Below are positions 1 through 11,279 of a stretch of 64,000 bases of DNA, in pieces. The translations under genes were made by a program, and so were the position numbers. This DNA is from Megascapheus bottae (taxonomy: Eukaryota; Chordata; Mammalia; Rodentia; Geomyidae), in assembly GCA_024803745.1 (NCBI GenBank), contig JANJXV010000024.1, positions 22,600,927 to 22,664,926 on the forward strand. The letters run 5' to 3'. A model generated the notes under the pieces. That model saw only the letters and a list, made by a program, of their open reading frames with translations. It did no database searches and had not been told where the DNA came from. Position 1 is the stretch's first letter, and each line of letters starts with the position of its first letter.

Positions 1-592
1 GCACATGCGCAACTCCACAGCTGTCCAGAGAGACACCACTGTTCCTGTCCCTGGCTGCCCATCTGTCCAAAGTGTGGTCTGTCCCATTGGTCCGATGCTC
101 CTTCCCCAGAGTGTTGCTTGATTCTCTCTCATTATGGCAATTCCCACGCAACGACTCCAATGCCATAATGAAGGATCAGGATCTGGAGGTCTTAATTTGT
201 CCAGAAGGTTCCAGCAGGGAGCTGCTGTTGTGATATGTAAATGGATCCCCAGTCTCTCACTCATGTGCAAGAAACTCAAGAAATGCTCTAGGAAGTATAT
301 ACTAAGGGATGTTTCTGAACCTAGAATATGAGCTAGACAATTGACACAAGGCTCCATAGAGCTGGGGGTTGAAGGTGTGCTCTAGTTGTTGGGATATTAT
401 TTTGCATATTTGTGTATGTTCAGAGCCATAAGCTTCACAGGCTATCTCTTGGAATTAATTTACTCATTCGCTTATGGTTGAGTCAACAGATGCTCTTTGA
501 ATTATTATGTGTCATGCTTTGACCTTGGTATTGGAGTACAAATCAGTGAACAAAACAGAAAGTTACAATGGGCATTACCAAGAAAGCAAAGA
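1..592. other. Gene-free sequence, nothing recognised
   Basis: Mixed-composition DNA with one short open frame on the plus strand and no family resemblance. No repeat family stands out by eye. Confidence 0.4.
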
Positions 593-836
593 GGCCGGGC
601 AGGGTGACTCACCCCTGTAATCCCAGCTACTCAGGAAGTAAGATCTGAGGATCTCAATTCAAAGCCAGCCCAGGCACTAAAGACTGTGAGACTCTTATCT
701 CCAATTAAGCACTAGAAATACCGGAAGTGGCACTGTGATACAAGGATAGGATGGTAGCCTTGAGCTGAAGAGCTCAGGGACAGTGCCCTGGCACAGAGTC
801 CAAGCCCCATGACCAACAAAAAAAAAAAAAAAAAGG
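593..836 (+). repeat. Composite B1-like/ID-like SINE
   Basis: Left half has CCTGTAATCCCAGCTACTCAGG; right half has GGAAGTGGCACTGTG and GAGCTCAGGGACAGTGCC. It ends in an A-run followed by GGAA repeats. Confidence 0.8.
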
Positions 837-867
837 AAGGAAGGAAGGAAAGAAAAAAAGAAAGATA

Positions 868-1400
868 AGAACAGATGCTGGTGAGGATGTAGCCAAAATG
901 GGACCCTAATGCACTGTTGGCGGGAATGTAAACTTGTCCAATTACTCTAGAAAGCCATGTGGAGAGTCATGAAATAATTAAACATAGAACTACCCATAAT
1001 CCTGCAACTCTACACCTGGGCATTTACAAACCAGGGTACAATAAAGCCACTAGGACAACCATGTTGCTGCAGTACTTTTCATCATAGCCAAGGCATCAAA
1101 TCAGTCCAGATGCCCTTCAGTGGATGAATGGATCAAGGAAATGTGGGGCATATACTCAATGGAATTTTAGAAAGAATTATATTGAACTGTTTGTAAAGAA
1201 ATGGAAAGGGGGAGGGAAATGGGGACCAATGTTTGTGAAGTAATGCACATTTTATCTGGTGAATATAATGTAATCCGTCTATTAATTACAATGAAATATA
1301 TGAAAAAAACAAGAAATGGAAAGGTCTGGAAAAATTACATTTAGTGAAGTAAGTTAGGCCCAGAGAGACAAAGGATGCATGTATTCCTGTATATGTAGCA
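868..1400 (+). mobile_element. 5'-truncated L1, ORF2 3' end plus 3' region, degenerate
   Basis: Decayed sense copy of the ORF2 end: the CACTGTTGGCGGGAATGTAAA stretch, the GATGCCCTTCAGTGGATGAATGGATCAA stretch and the AATGGAATTTTA region are clear. Many substitutions, no usable frame. Confidence 0.75.
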
Positions 1401-2590
1401 TTTAGTTTACAAAACCTATAAATATGTTGGGTGATATGCAAGTATATACCAATGAATTAGTTGAAATACAGTAGCTTCAAGGGAGAATGCAAAATAGTGT
1501 AATTCCTTAGAAAGGCAAAGCCTAAGTTAAGCAAAATAAAACACCAGGAAAAGGATACTTGAAAGGGGTGTAATGGGGTTAAAGGGAAAGGAGCAGACAA
1601 AGCAAGAGGAGAAGAGGGGAACAAAGCAATCAAGAATTCAATGTATAGCTTATAAAGTTTTGAAGAGAGAGGGAAGGAAGGTATGGGCAGGGGAGAGATG
1701 AGTGAGAAGGTTGAAGAAAAGGCTGACATTGATGAAGATACATTGTATTCATAAACTGCTTTGCTAAATGGAAATTCCTTTGTACAACTACATAAAGATA
1801 TAAAAACAGCCAAAACAAAAAAATAACTTCATAGTATGAAAAGTCTATAAATGATTAGGGAATGAGCTCCAGTAAGTCTAAACTATTGAAAGTAATGAAC
1901 AGTATAATGATATATCAAGAAATCAGTATCATAAAAAAGAAAAAGAGGCTATTACTAAAACCTTAAGACAAGTCTTTGAAAATTCTCAAAAGATGAATAT
2001 ATTTTCTGAAATTCTCTTTAAGAGAAAAATGTGCAGTGAGTGGATGAAGGCCATGATTTCGTTCTCCCAGTAGTTACATGATAAGGTTTGTAATTTCCCA
2101 TTTTAACTCTCATTTACTCCTCAACATGAAAATAAGAATTGATGCCAAAGAGGATATGTGGTAATTACTCTTTGATGAGAAGATCTCTGGCATTTTAAAT
2201 ATAAGAAGATTAATGGCAAACTGGATCCAATAAGAAAATTTTGCAGGCTTTCCTAATATAAAGTCAGCATTATCAGTAAATAAATTTCCTCTTATGATAC
2301 CAATAAGAAATCAGAAAAGAGAATAGCAAAGGTAATACCATGAAAGTAGCCACAAAACCCATAAATGTGTAGACATTTAATAGAATCATAAAAGCTTTAT
2401 AAAGAAAATTACAAAACTCTTGTGAGGGACAAAAATGAAAACAAATAAATGTAGAAATATAAACAGCCATTATCTTGTAAAAATGCCAGCTTTTAGAAAA
2501 CACATTAAATGTATCTTATGCTAGGAAACATAGTTTTATAATACAGTGATCGCCTAGCATAAATGAAGCTCAAGATGTGATTCCTCAGCA

Positions 2591-2593
<3 letters not shown>
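1401..2593. other. AT-rich gene-free sequence
   Basis: Purine-rich and AT-rich; parts may be old L1 3' sequence. No convincing exon. Confidence 0.35.

Positions 2594-2634
<41 letters not shown>
2594..2634. repeat. (CA)n microsatellite
   Basis: About 20 uninterrupted CA units. Confidence 0.97.
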
Positions 2635-2638
<4 letters not shown>

Positions 2639-5343
2639 AAGCACACTAAAGGATGGTATATATGGGAGTGAGATCCCAAGGTTTAACCCCTCTGAACAAT
2701 GATCAGAATTCAACAACACAGATATTAAGAAGCTGAATCATATGTTGACTGAGAGGGTGGATGAAAACTAGAAGGATGGATGACAAGGGAAAAGAGTAAT
2801 GCCAGGGAAATACAAATTCTAACACTCGACGTACATAGGTGAAAACTCAACTGGGAAACTTGAAAATGTAGGTGGGATTGGAGAGAGGATGGGCAAAGAT
2901 GGAGGGGATAACACTTGTCTGCATGCATTGTGCTTTATACATTGATGTGTTAACACACTATGTGCAGGGTTTGGGGAAAAAAATAATAAAACTGAAAGAG
3001 ACTTGCCTCCAAAGGTAAAGACACACAGAGATGGAAAGGGGAACGGTACAAAATGATATTTCAAAAAATCCAAAACAATGCACATGGATCTGAAAAAACT
3101 GTGCTGTGAGTAAAAGTTAGCCAGCAGAGATAAAGAGATACCCCATCTAGTAACAGAATAATCAATCAAAAATATAAAAATAGAACAATTGTGAATACTG
3201 TCACCAACAGTTCATTCAGATTAAAAAAAATAAATAGAACAAAGAAAATAAACCTGTACTATAATCTAATGGATTTAACATTAATGGACCTACCATTCAA
3301 TTGCTGAAGGAGTTACACCCCATTCCTCTCAGAGCTAATGGAAGAATGTAGAAGCCAGATCATATTTTAGGCTAGAAAACAAGTCTTAACAAATACAAAA
3401 CACAAAAGGTACATCTTGTATCTTCTCATATTGTATAAGATTAAAAAAAATAGCAGCAGCAGGAAAAACTACAGAAACTCTATGAATATATGGCAATCTA
3501 GTAAGGAAAGACTATTTTTTCTGTCTTATACCTCTAATACTAACAATACATGAAAAAGACAGTGCATAAACTCTCAGTGGGGAGAATTCTTACAAAACAT
3601 TACATTTCATTTGTCAAGCTAGTCTTTCTCATGACCAGCACGCCTGCTGTGCAAATGGCTCCCCTGATATCAGGAAGCATCCTTTCTGGCTCAGTAGCTC
3701 TTCCTTGGCCCATTGTAGGCAGTCCACGTCTATCAAAGGTCTTCAATTTCTCCTGGATCCCAGCCCTCAGATCCCTGCTTCAATTCTTCTGCCTTGCTCG
3801 GAAGTCACTTTGAGTTAGCTATTGAAACTGTAGCTTCTTTGTTTTGCAACCCATCCCTGTCTTTTTCCATTCAGACTCAGGGCTCCAATTCAGGGCCTCG
3901 TGGTTTCACCTGATTCATTCATCTTAAAGCTGAACATAGGTCTCATATCACCTCATTTCCTGCCAAAAAGCTTCCTGTGACTCTCCATGTTCTTTTGAGA
4001 TAGGATCTTAAATTCCTTATCACAGTGTTTCCTCAATTGTGTGCTGAGATTTGAAGTAGAGGATTATTTTGAGTTAGTGGAATATTGGCATGACACCTAA
4101 GACCTAGCCAGTGCCTAGCTGATGTTCTCATCTTTCGGTAGAGTCAGAGGGTTTGTAACCTGTCGGAAGAATGCCAAGTGACAATTCCCTAGCATGCTGC
4201 TACAATGCAAGGCACTGAGCGAGTCCTCACTGAGCCTCAAGATCATTATGATTTTCTTTATCCTCATGTTCTTGGCACAGAGAACAATAGTCTGCCACCC
4301 ACATTCTGTCCCCAGAGGGCAAACCCTCTGCTTATTTTCCAGCCTGCGCCTGTTGAATTTAGAAGACCTTCAGCAGGACTCCAGTCTAGAATTCCACCTT
4401 GTTATTGATGTCAAGATAAGGAGAGGCAGTTTCATCCCAGAGCTGTAAAGTTTCATCTCAGAGCTGTAGCTGCCAGACAGCCAGGCCCCACCTCCTTCCT
4501 GTGGCTGAGCTGGGGATTCTGCCCCAGGAGTCCTGAGACGGCTGGTCAGCGCTGGCCTCTCCTGATTGCTGCTGGATGGGTGATATTCAGGAAATCTCTT
4601 TCATGAAACTTCCTATCAAACTTATCCCCAAGCTCCTGGAAAGAAAACGAATATGTGCTTTTAGTTGATTTCTCCATTTATCAAACAAAAATAAATAAAA
4701 CAATCCCTCACCCTGTCCTTTCTTATCTGTTTTGTAGTCATCAGTTTCAACTTTGTGTTGTCTTCTGTCAATGTGTTTTAAAACAATCTAGTATGTGATT
4801 TCTCTCACCCTCTTATGACATTTCTCTCCAACATAAACATACACAAGAGAAATACACACACATACATGCACACTTCTGTCTTATAATAATCACATTATGA
4901 ATTTGGTATTAGACAGTATTCACTGTGTAAATTATGAGAACCATGTTCAACAGTAATCATGACAGGTTATTTTACTATCATCAATTATGACATGGTCGTT
5001 CCGGTTAAAACTTTTGTTTCCCCTAGAATGAAGAGTTACCTCATGTGTTGGTGTGCTTAGTTTTCTGTGCAGCTATCAGTGCTTTGCCCTGAACATGGAA
5101 GCCACGATAGAAGGCAGAACATTCGAGCACACTGGCAATGTGTGTTCCACTATTGCCATGGAGATGTTTTCCAGCAACCCTAGCATCGAGCCTTTTCTAT
5201 GGTTGATGGGCTTTGCTGACTGCATGTCTGTCATCACGACTACCCTGGAGGTTACATTCTCTTATGTGGTCACTGTTTCTTGGGAACTGTTTCTCCTCCA
5301 CTCCACTTCTCTTTTTCCATATTGGAGAAAAAAAAATCTCACT
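2635..5343. other. Gene-free sequence, nothing recognised
   Basis: Contains short open frames only. 3,560-4,620 is less AT-rich and looks non-repetitive, but I find no exon with splice sites and family resemblance. Confidence 0.35.
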
Positions 5344-5356
5344 AGGAACTTCTTTT

Positions 5357-5567
5357 TTTTTTTTTTTTCTTTTTTTTTTTTGCCAGTCCTGGGCTTGAGC
5401 TCAGGGCCTGAGCACTGTCCTTGGACTTTCTCAAGGCTAGAGCTCTACCACTTGAGCCTCAGCACCACTTCCGGCTTTTTTCTATGTATGTGGTACCAAG
5501 GAATTGAACCCGGGTCTTCGTGCATGCTAGGCAAGCACTTTAACCACTAGGCCAAACTCCCGGCCCA
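5357..5567 (-). repeat. Dimeric ID-type SINE with 13-bp target-site duplication
   Basis: Poly-T at the left, then GCCAGTCCTGGGCTTGAGCTC to CTAGGCCAAACTCCCGGCCC, i.e. a minus-strand copy. AGGAACTTCTTTT flanks it at 5344-5356 and 5568-5580, so the insertion is fairly young. Confidence 0.9.
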
Positions 5568-5594
5568 AGGAACTTCTTTTATAAAAGGATACAC

Positions 5595-5735
5595 GGGGGC
5601 TGGGAATTTGGCCTAGTGGTAGAGTGCTTGCTGGAAGTGGTGCTGCAGTGCTGTGGCTTCAGTGGTAGAGCTCTAGCTTTGAGAAAGCCCAAGGACAGTG
5701 CTTGAGTTCAAGCCCCAGGACTGGCAAAAAAAGAA
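5595..5735 (+). repeat. Dimeric ID-type SINE with internal deletion
   Basis: Begins GGGGCTGGGAATTTGGCC, jumps after GAGTGCTTGC to the second unit (GGAAGTGGTGCTG), and ends with CAGGACTGGC and an A-run. Opposite orientation to the SINE 30 bp to its left. Confidence 0.85.
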
Positions 5736-6115
5736 AAAAGACATGAAAAATAAAATTGTTGTGAACTTTCATATTTGAAAATCTCCTTGCCTGTCCACAC
5801 ATGGACTCCTACTTTGGTTGGACATGCATCTGGACTGGAACCACTGTCTCACAGAACTGTGCCTTGAATGACCGGGTTTCCCAGGGTGCCTTTGAGAAAT
5901 GGATGTTTTTTGTTTTGTTTGTACTCTGAACACATCTAGGGTCTTCTCTTTGTCCAGAATAACACAAAACAACAAGATGAATGTGTATTGATTTGGGATG
6001 GTTTAAAAAAGGTCTATAAGGGGTTTATATTTTATTCTGCACTGTATAATATTGATCCCTCCGTCTTATCTATTCTTTCTTTTCGACACTTTTGGGTTGG
6101 GCCTCCTGGAACATT

Positions 6116-6118
6116 TTC

Positions 6119-6194
<76 letters not shown>

Positions 6195-6230
6195 CCTCCC
6201 TCCCTCTCTCTCTCCTCCCCTCCTCTCTCA
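6116..6230. repeat. (CT)n microsatellite
   Basis: Long CT run with CCCT variants towards its right end. It explains the serine/leucine-rich open frames here. Confidence 0.97.
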
Positions 6231-6456
6231 TTCTTTCTCTCTTTCTGTGACTATTGGGATTTTAAACACAGGACCTTGTAAGGCAATCACTCCACCAATA
6301 ATTGATTCACTTTTTGGTTTAGATAATTTTGAGATAAGGTCTAGTATTTTCACCCCAGTTGATCTTTGATTGTGATTCTTTTATGTGTGCCTCTTCCACA
6401 ACTGGATTACAGGCATACACTACCATATCTAGATTATTATTATTGGTGGTGGTGGT

Positions 6457-6646
6457 GTTGCTAGTCCTGAGGCTTGAACTCAGGGCCAGGCCACTGTCCT
6501 CGAGCATTTTTGCTCAAGGCTAGCATTCTACCACTTGAGCCACAGCACCACTTCCAGCTTTTTCTGTGTATTGGTACTGAGGAATCGACCTCAGAGCTTC
6601 AAGCATGCTAGGCAAGCACTCTACCACTAGACCACACTTTTGGCCC
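6457..6646 (-). repeat. Dimeric ID-type SINE
   Basis: Contains CTACCACTTGAGCCACAGCACCAC and GCATGCTAGGCAAGCACTCTACCAC in antisense orientation. Confidence 0.85.
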
Positions 6647-6659
6647 CCTCGATTATTTT

Positions 6660-6760
6660 TCCTTATTTTTTGTTAGTTATGGGGTTTGAACTCAGGGTCT
6701 GGGTGCTGTCCCTGAGCTTTTATTCTCTACCACTTTGAGCCATAGCTCCACTTCCCCTAG
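6660..6760 (-). repeat. Truncated ID-type SINE
   Basis: TTGAACTCAGGGTCTGGGTGCTGTCC and TGAGCCATAGCTCCACTTCC only; interrupted at the right by the A-tail of the next SINE. Confidence 0.7.
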
Positions 6761-6960
6761 ATTTTTTTTTTTTTGCCAGTCTTGGGCTTTTTAGCTCAGG
6801 GCCTGAGCACTGTCCTTGGACTTTCTCAAGGTTAGAGTTCTACCACTTGAGCCTCATCACCATTTCCAGCTTTTTTCTATGCATGTGGTACCAAGGAATC
6901 GAACCTGGGTCTTTGTGCATGCTGGGCAAGCACTCTACCACTAGGCCAAATTCCCAGCCT
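6761..6960 (-). repeat. Dimeric ID-type SINE
   Basis: Poly-T, GCCAGTCTTGGGC to CTAGGCCAAATTCCCAGCCT. Inserted beside or into the preceding truncated element. Confidence 0.87.
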
Positions 6961-8789
6961 CTCCCCTAGATTATTTTTTGAGATAAAACTTCACTAACCT
7001 TTGCCTGCACTGGCCTAGAACTGTGAATTCTTCCATTTTTTCTAACTCTTCTTTCAAAATATGTACATTCACTCGATTTTCTCATACTTGTTCATCTTTT
7101 TACTTATGGGAGATTTTCTTTCCTCATTTTTCTCCCAACATTTTTATTGACTTTTCATTTCTACTGCCCAATGTATAATTTTCAACAGTACTTTAATTTC
7201 TGATGTTTTCTTCTTCTTGAGTATGCCGAGTAATTGGCTCTTATTTTACAAATGAGCTATCCTTTCTAATTTCTCTGAGGGAATGTATTATCTATTTTGT
7301 AATATTGTTTTCTCCCTGAGATTTCTTTCTGTGTATATTTTCCCTTATAATCCTGGTTTTAAAAGCAACTGATATGGTTTGATTTTGTTACTGTTTATAA
7401 AAGAATTGGTATAAGCTAGTTAGAAGCTTAGAAAGAGTTGGCTGACTGTTGGCTTCACTAATTGGATAGTGTCTCAGCCATTTTATTAGGAAATCTCTAG
7501 AAGTCAGGGAATCATGTTATATCCCCTCACATGTCAGGGTACTCAGAAAATAGTCTGCTGACCTCTAGCCTGTCTGGCAACACCCTAACTATCTCTTGGG
7601 GGAAAAAAGTCTTAGGCAGGAGGAGGAGGAGGAAGTTTCTCCAAGTGTCCTTGATTATGAATAATGAGTGTCCTTGAAGACAGAGTTCACTAGCTCAACC
7701 CATCCTTTCTTCTGCTGAGTAGAGGCAGCTCACTGCCTGAAGATCTACCTGCTTTTGTATAGACTTTTAAACAGTATTCCTTTCTGATTTCCATTCTTCC
7801 TAGCTCCTAAATCTTCCTACTAATCTGCCTTGGACAGAGGATGGATGATAGCACTCCACATAGGTTTCTGTTTTCCCTGTCTCGATATCCTACCAATCTA
7901 ACCCAAAGATTAAACTGTGGAGCTGTCATCTCTATTCCCATTGTCTTAATCCTTAAAGAGTTACACTCTTTGTAATCCCTTAATCATCCTTTTAGTGGGG
8001 CTTGGGGAAAAAGTTTGTATTAATGCACGTTATGAAGTTCACATATAAATGCAAAGTCTACAACTCCTTCATTATGTCCTGGGAAGTATGCGCAAATTTT
8101 AAGTGTGAGAGAGGCTTTATTGCTCATTTACATGTTTTCTTTTCCTTTCTGTAGTTGTTTGATTACTGTTGCTTTCCTTCTTCTTTTCTTCTCTTTCCTT
8201 CATACTTTCTTCTTTTCACTCCTTTCTTACTTTTTTAAATGATGAGTCAACTCTTAAAGGTGAGATGTAGTCCTGCTTTTTCTTTCTCAGGGGATAGGTG
8301 ATTGACTCAGACTGAGGAATTTGATTCTTTTTCCTTGGAATTTAAGTCTGTAGGAACCACGTAAGACCATGGTCAGGGTTTGTTTATCGGTGGCATCTTA
8401 ATTCTGGCGTATCTATTAGATCATCTCTTGTGCTCTTGCCTTCAAGAAACCAGAAGCTGCCTTCATTCCTTTTAACTTCAGATCAGACTCTCCAGATTTC
8501 GAGTTAGTTCTATTAGCTTCCCAAGTCACCAATGACTTACCTTTTAAGTTACCATAATTACATGCAATCAGATAATCCCAAGAGTTATTTAATAAGTCTT
8601 TCCTATCTTTGTAGTTTTGAGGCTAAACAAACAAAAAATCCAGGGCTTTCTTCTAAGATAGTGAATTAACTCACATGTAGAATTCACATATTTTGTGGAT
8701 GTTTGGAAACAATTAAGGCTATGGATCCTTGTAAGATTTTGCTATTAAGGCATAACCAAAAAAGTTATAGATAAAAACATCAGTTGTAG
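6961..8789. other. AT-rich gene-free sequence
   Basis: T-rich plus strand with no exon or repeat family that I can name. The first few hundred bases may be decayed L1 antisense sequence. Confidence 0.35.
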
Positions 8790-9030
8790 CTGGGGCCCAG
8801 GGGCTCATACCTGCAATCCTAGCTACTTAGGAGGCTAAGATCTGAGGATCACAGTTCAAAGCCAGCCCTGGCATGAAGTCCGTGAGGCTCTTATCTCTAA
8901 TTAATCACCACAAAAACCGGAAGTGGCACTCTAGAGCTGAAGAGCTCAGGGACAGTGCCCAGGCCCAGAATTCCAACCCCATGGCTGACAAAACAACAAC
9001 ATGGCTGACAAAACAGCAACAGGAACAACA
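8790..9030 (+). repeat. Composite B1-like/ID-like SINE
   Basis: GGGGCTCATACCTGCAATCCTAGCTAC to GAGCTCAGGGACAGTGCCCAGG, then CA/A-rich tail. Imperfect copies of ACATCAGTT flank it. Confidence 0.85.
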
Positions 9031-10685
9031 ATAACAAACACATCAGTTACAGTACATCAACAGTGGACACTCATTTCTAGCTCCCACATCTAGGGGTTAG
9101 TTGAGACATTTCTTCTTGAGTACACTGGCAGACTGTCTAATCGGTGCTCTGTTCTTTGTGTCTAGCTCAGACAGAGGCTACCCAGCTTATATTCTTTTCA
9201 TGATGATGCCAGATACCCTGGAGGAAAGGCCTCTCATGGGCCTGTCTTGAGCCTCTGCTCACATCACATGCCCTACTTGCCAAAGCCAGGCACCTAATAG
9301 AGGGCACAATCAAGCCAAGGAACTCTATTTCCATGCAGCAAGGGTGAGGATGTGTGGTGCCCTGACAAGAAGGTGAAATTTGAGACTGATAGTTTATTCT
9401 AGCACGTTCTACCCAGTTGGTAATGGTTATCCATGTCATTCCGAAGTCCACTAGTTTTAGCCAAGCATATTAGGTCCTAACATCTAGAATTTTATAATGT
9501 ATGTAAAGTCTGGGTGTGTTATCCCTTGAGTGAGAGACCTATGAAGGGTAAAGACTGTTTGATGGCTTTTTAACATTTGATCTGCAATCAGGAGGTGGAG
9601 CTCATATGTGAAATAAAGACTTCCAGTAGAAAGGAAAATTAGCATTTTACTACTCAGCTGTAGTTCTGAAGTCCTGCTGGGGAAACAAATATTTCTGACT
9701 CTCTCTACACGGGAATGTTTCTTGATTATTTTCTGGTTATTTTCTTTAATAGTGACACCCAATCCATCATTCTTCAAGAGCTTGGGTATGTAGACATACC
9801 AGATGGTATTCCTTCTCATGCTTACCCAGCTTCTTCAAAGCCTCTGAAAATCATTTTAGAATCTCAGCTTATTTTCTGCCAAGTTAGTGACAGTTTTGCC
9901 ACTACCATTCTCTGAGAACATTATGAGTCTTCCATGTATTTTCTTCCATCCAACTCCATGTGCCCTCCCCAAACCCCACAAGTCATTGTAAGGTACATCC
10001 TCTCTCTCGAGTTATCATCGTAGTATGTAATTTGAGCTTATCAGACTTAGTTGAACCAAAATGAAATGCTAATGCTTAACGAGGCCTTAACAGAGTGTTT
10101 TAAGTTAGCTTTTTATTTGTTTTTTAAGAAGACACTAAAAAAAAATCACTGTGCCATTGAGTTGGTGAGAAACGACCCATTATTTGATTCTGTGAATTCA
10201 AACCTGACTAGTTCCTTCATAAGGTCAGTTCTTCCTTTTAAGAAAGTTCATTAATATCCCAAATGGCAGCAACAGACTCATCTTTCAACATTCTTTCTCA
10301 AAACTTATTGCCTCATGAGTAACTCTGCTGCATGTGTTCACTTTTTTCCACCTTTTCTGTGACACTCCTCACCCTCCCAAAGACAGACTTACTAACAAAC
10401 AAGATAAAAGGGAAAGAAAATAAAACAGCCACAACAGCAACTAAAAGTCTCTTCTTTTCTTCTCTTGGAGATCATTCCATAAAACATTATTTACGTGATC
10501 ATAGACACACAACTATTGAGTCTTTGTGATCCGCTCCTATGTGTATCTTCCTTTGGCCTCAATGTGGGAATGTCTAGAGATCTATATGGTTTATCATGTC
10601 CCAGTATGTATACGCACATATGTATGTATATATATGTAGATTAAAAAATCGTTGTGTGTTTACTTGTGGCTTTATAGGCACATTC
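9031..10685. other. Gene-free sequence, nothing recognised
   Basis: Open frames up to 111 codons occur on both strands without splice context or family resemblance. Confidence 0.35.
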
Positions 10686-10689
10686 TAGC

Positions 10690-10890
10690 TACTAAAAATG
10701 AGAGAAACCATGTAAACATGTTTCTTTGGTTCTGGCTTGCTTCACTTAATATAAGTTTTTCCTGCTCTTTCCATTTCCTTATAAATGGTACAATGCCATT
10801 CTTTCTGATGGATAAATAGAATTCCATTGTGTATTAATACCACATTTTTTGACCCACTTATCCACTGAGGGTCATCTGGGATTATATAAT
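10690..10890 (-). mobile_element. L1 ORF2 3' fragment
   Basis: Antisense copy with CTTCACTTAATAT, the AATTCCATTGTG stretch and CACTTATCCACTGAGGGTCATCTGGG. It is interrupted on the right by a SINE. Confidence 0.75.
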
Positions 10891-10904
10891 CTTTGTTGTT
10901 ATTG

Positions 10905-11140
10905 TTCTTATTTGTGGGGCTTGAACTCTGTGCCTGGGCACTGTCCCCGAGCTCCTCAGCTCAAGGCTAGTGCTCTACCACTTGAACTACAATGTCACAT
11001 CTGGTTTTCTGGTGGTTAATTGGAGATAAGAATCTCACAGACTTTAGTGTCTGGGCTGGCTCTGAACTGTGATCTTCAGAACTCAGCCTCTGGGAGTAGC
11101 TAGGATTCAGGCATGAGCCATCAATGCCCAGTTTGGGATT
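10905..11140 (-). repeat. Composite B1-like/ID-like SINE
   Basis: GGGGCTTGAACTCTGTGCCTGGGC to AGCTAGGATTCAGGCATGAGCCA, antisense. Confidence 0.83.
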
Positions 11141-11227
11141 ACACAATTTTGATAGTACTTGGTGGAAGAAGAAACCATAATTTTAGGTTTTACTGGATTT
11201 ATTAACTAAATTTACTGGACCATTTAT

Positions 11228-11230
<3 letters not shown>

Positions 11231-11273
<43 letters not shown>
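11231..11273. repeat. (TG)n microsatellite
   Basis: About 21 TG units. Confidence 0.97.
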
Positions 11274-11276
<3 letters not shown>

Positions 11277-11279
11277 AGC

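Noticed and set aside
1457..1813. 118-codon minus-strand open frame
   Set aside because: Low-complexity reverse of a purine-rich tract, with no family resemblance.
5053..5550. 165-codon open frame on the plus strand
   Set aside because: Its second half is the antisense of a dimeric ID SINE with its poly-T tract; the same peptide text recurs at other SINE copies.
5988..6369. Leucine/serine-rich open frames
   Set aside because: Direct translation of the CT microsatellite.
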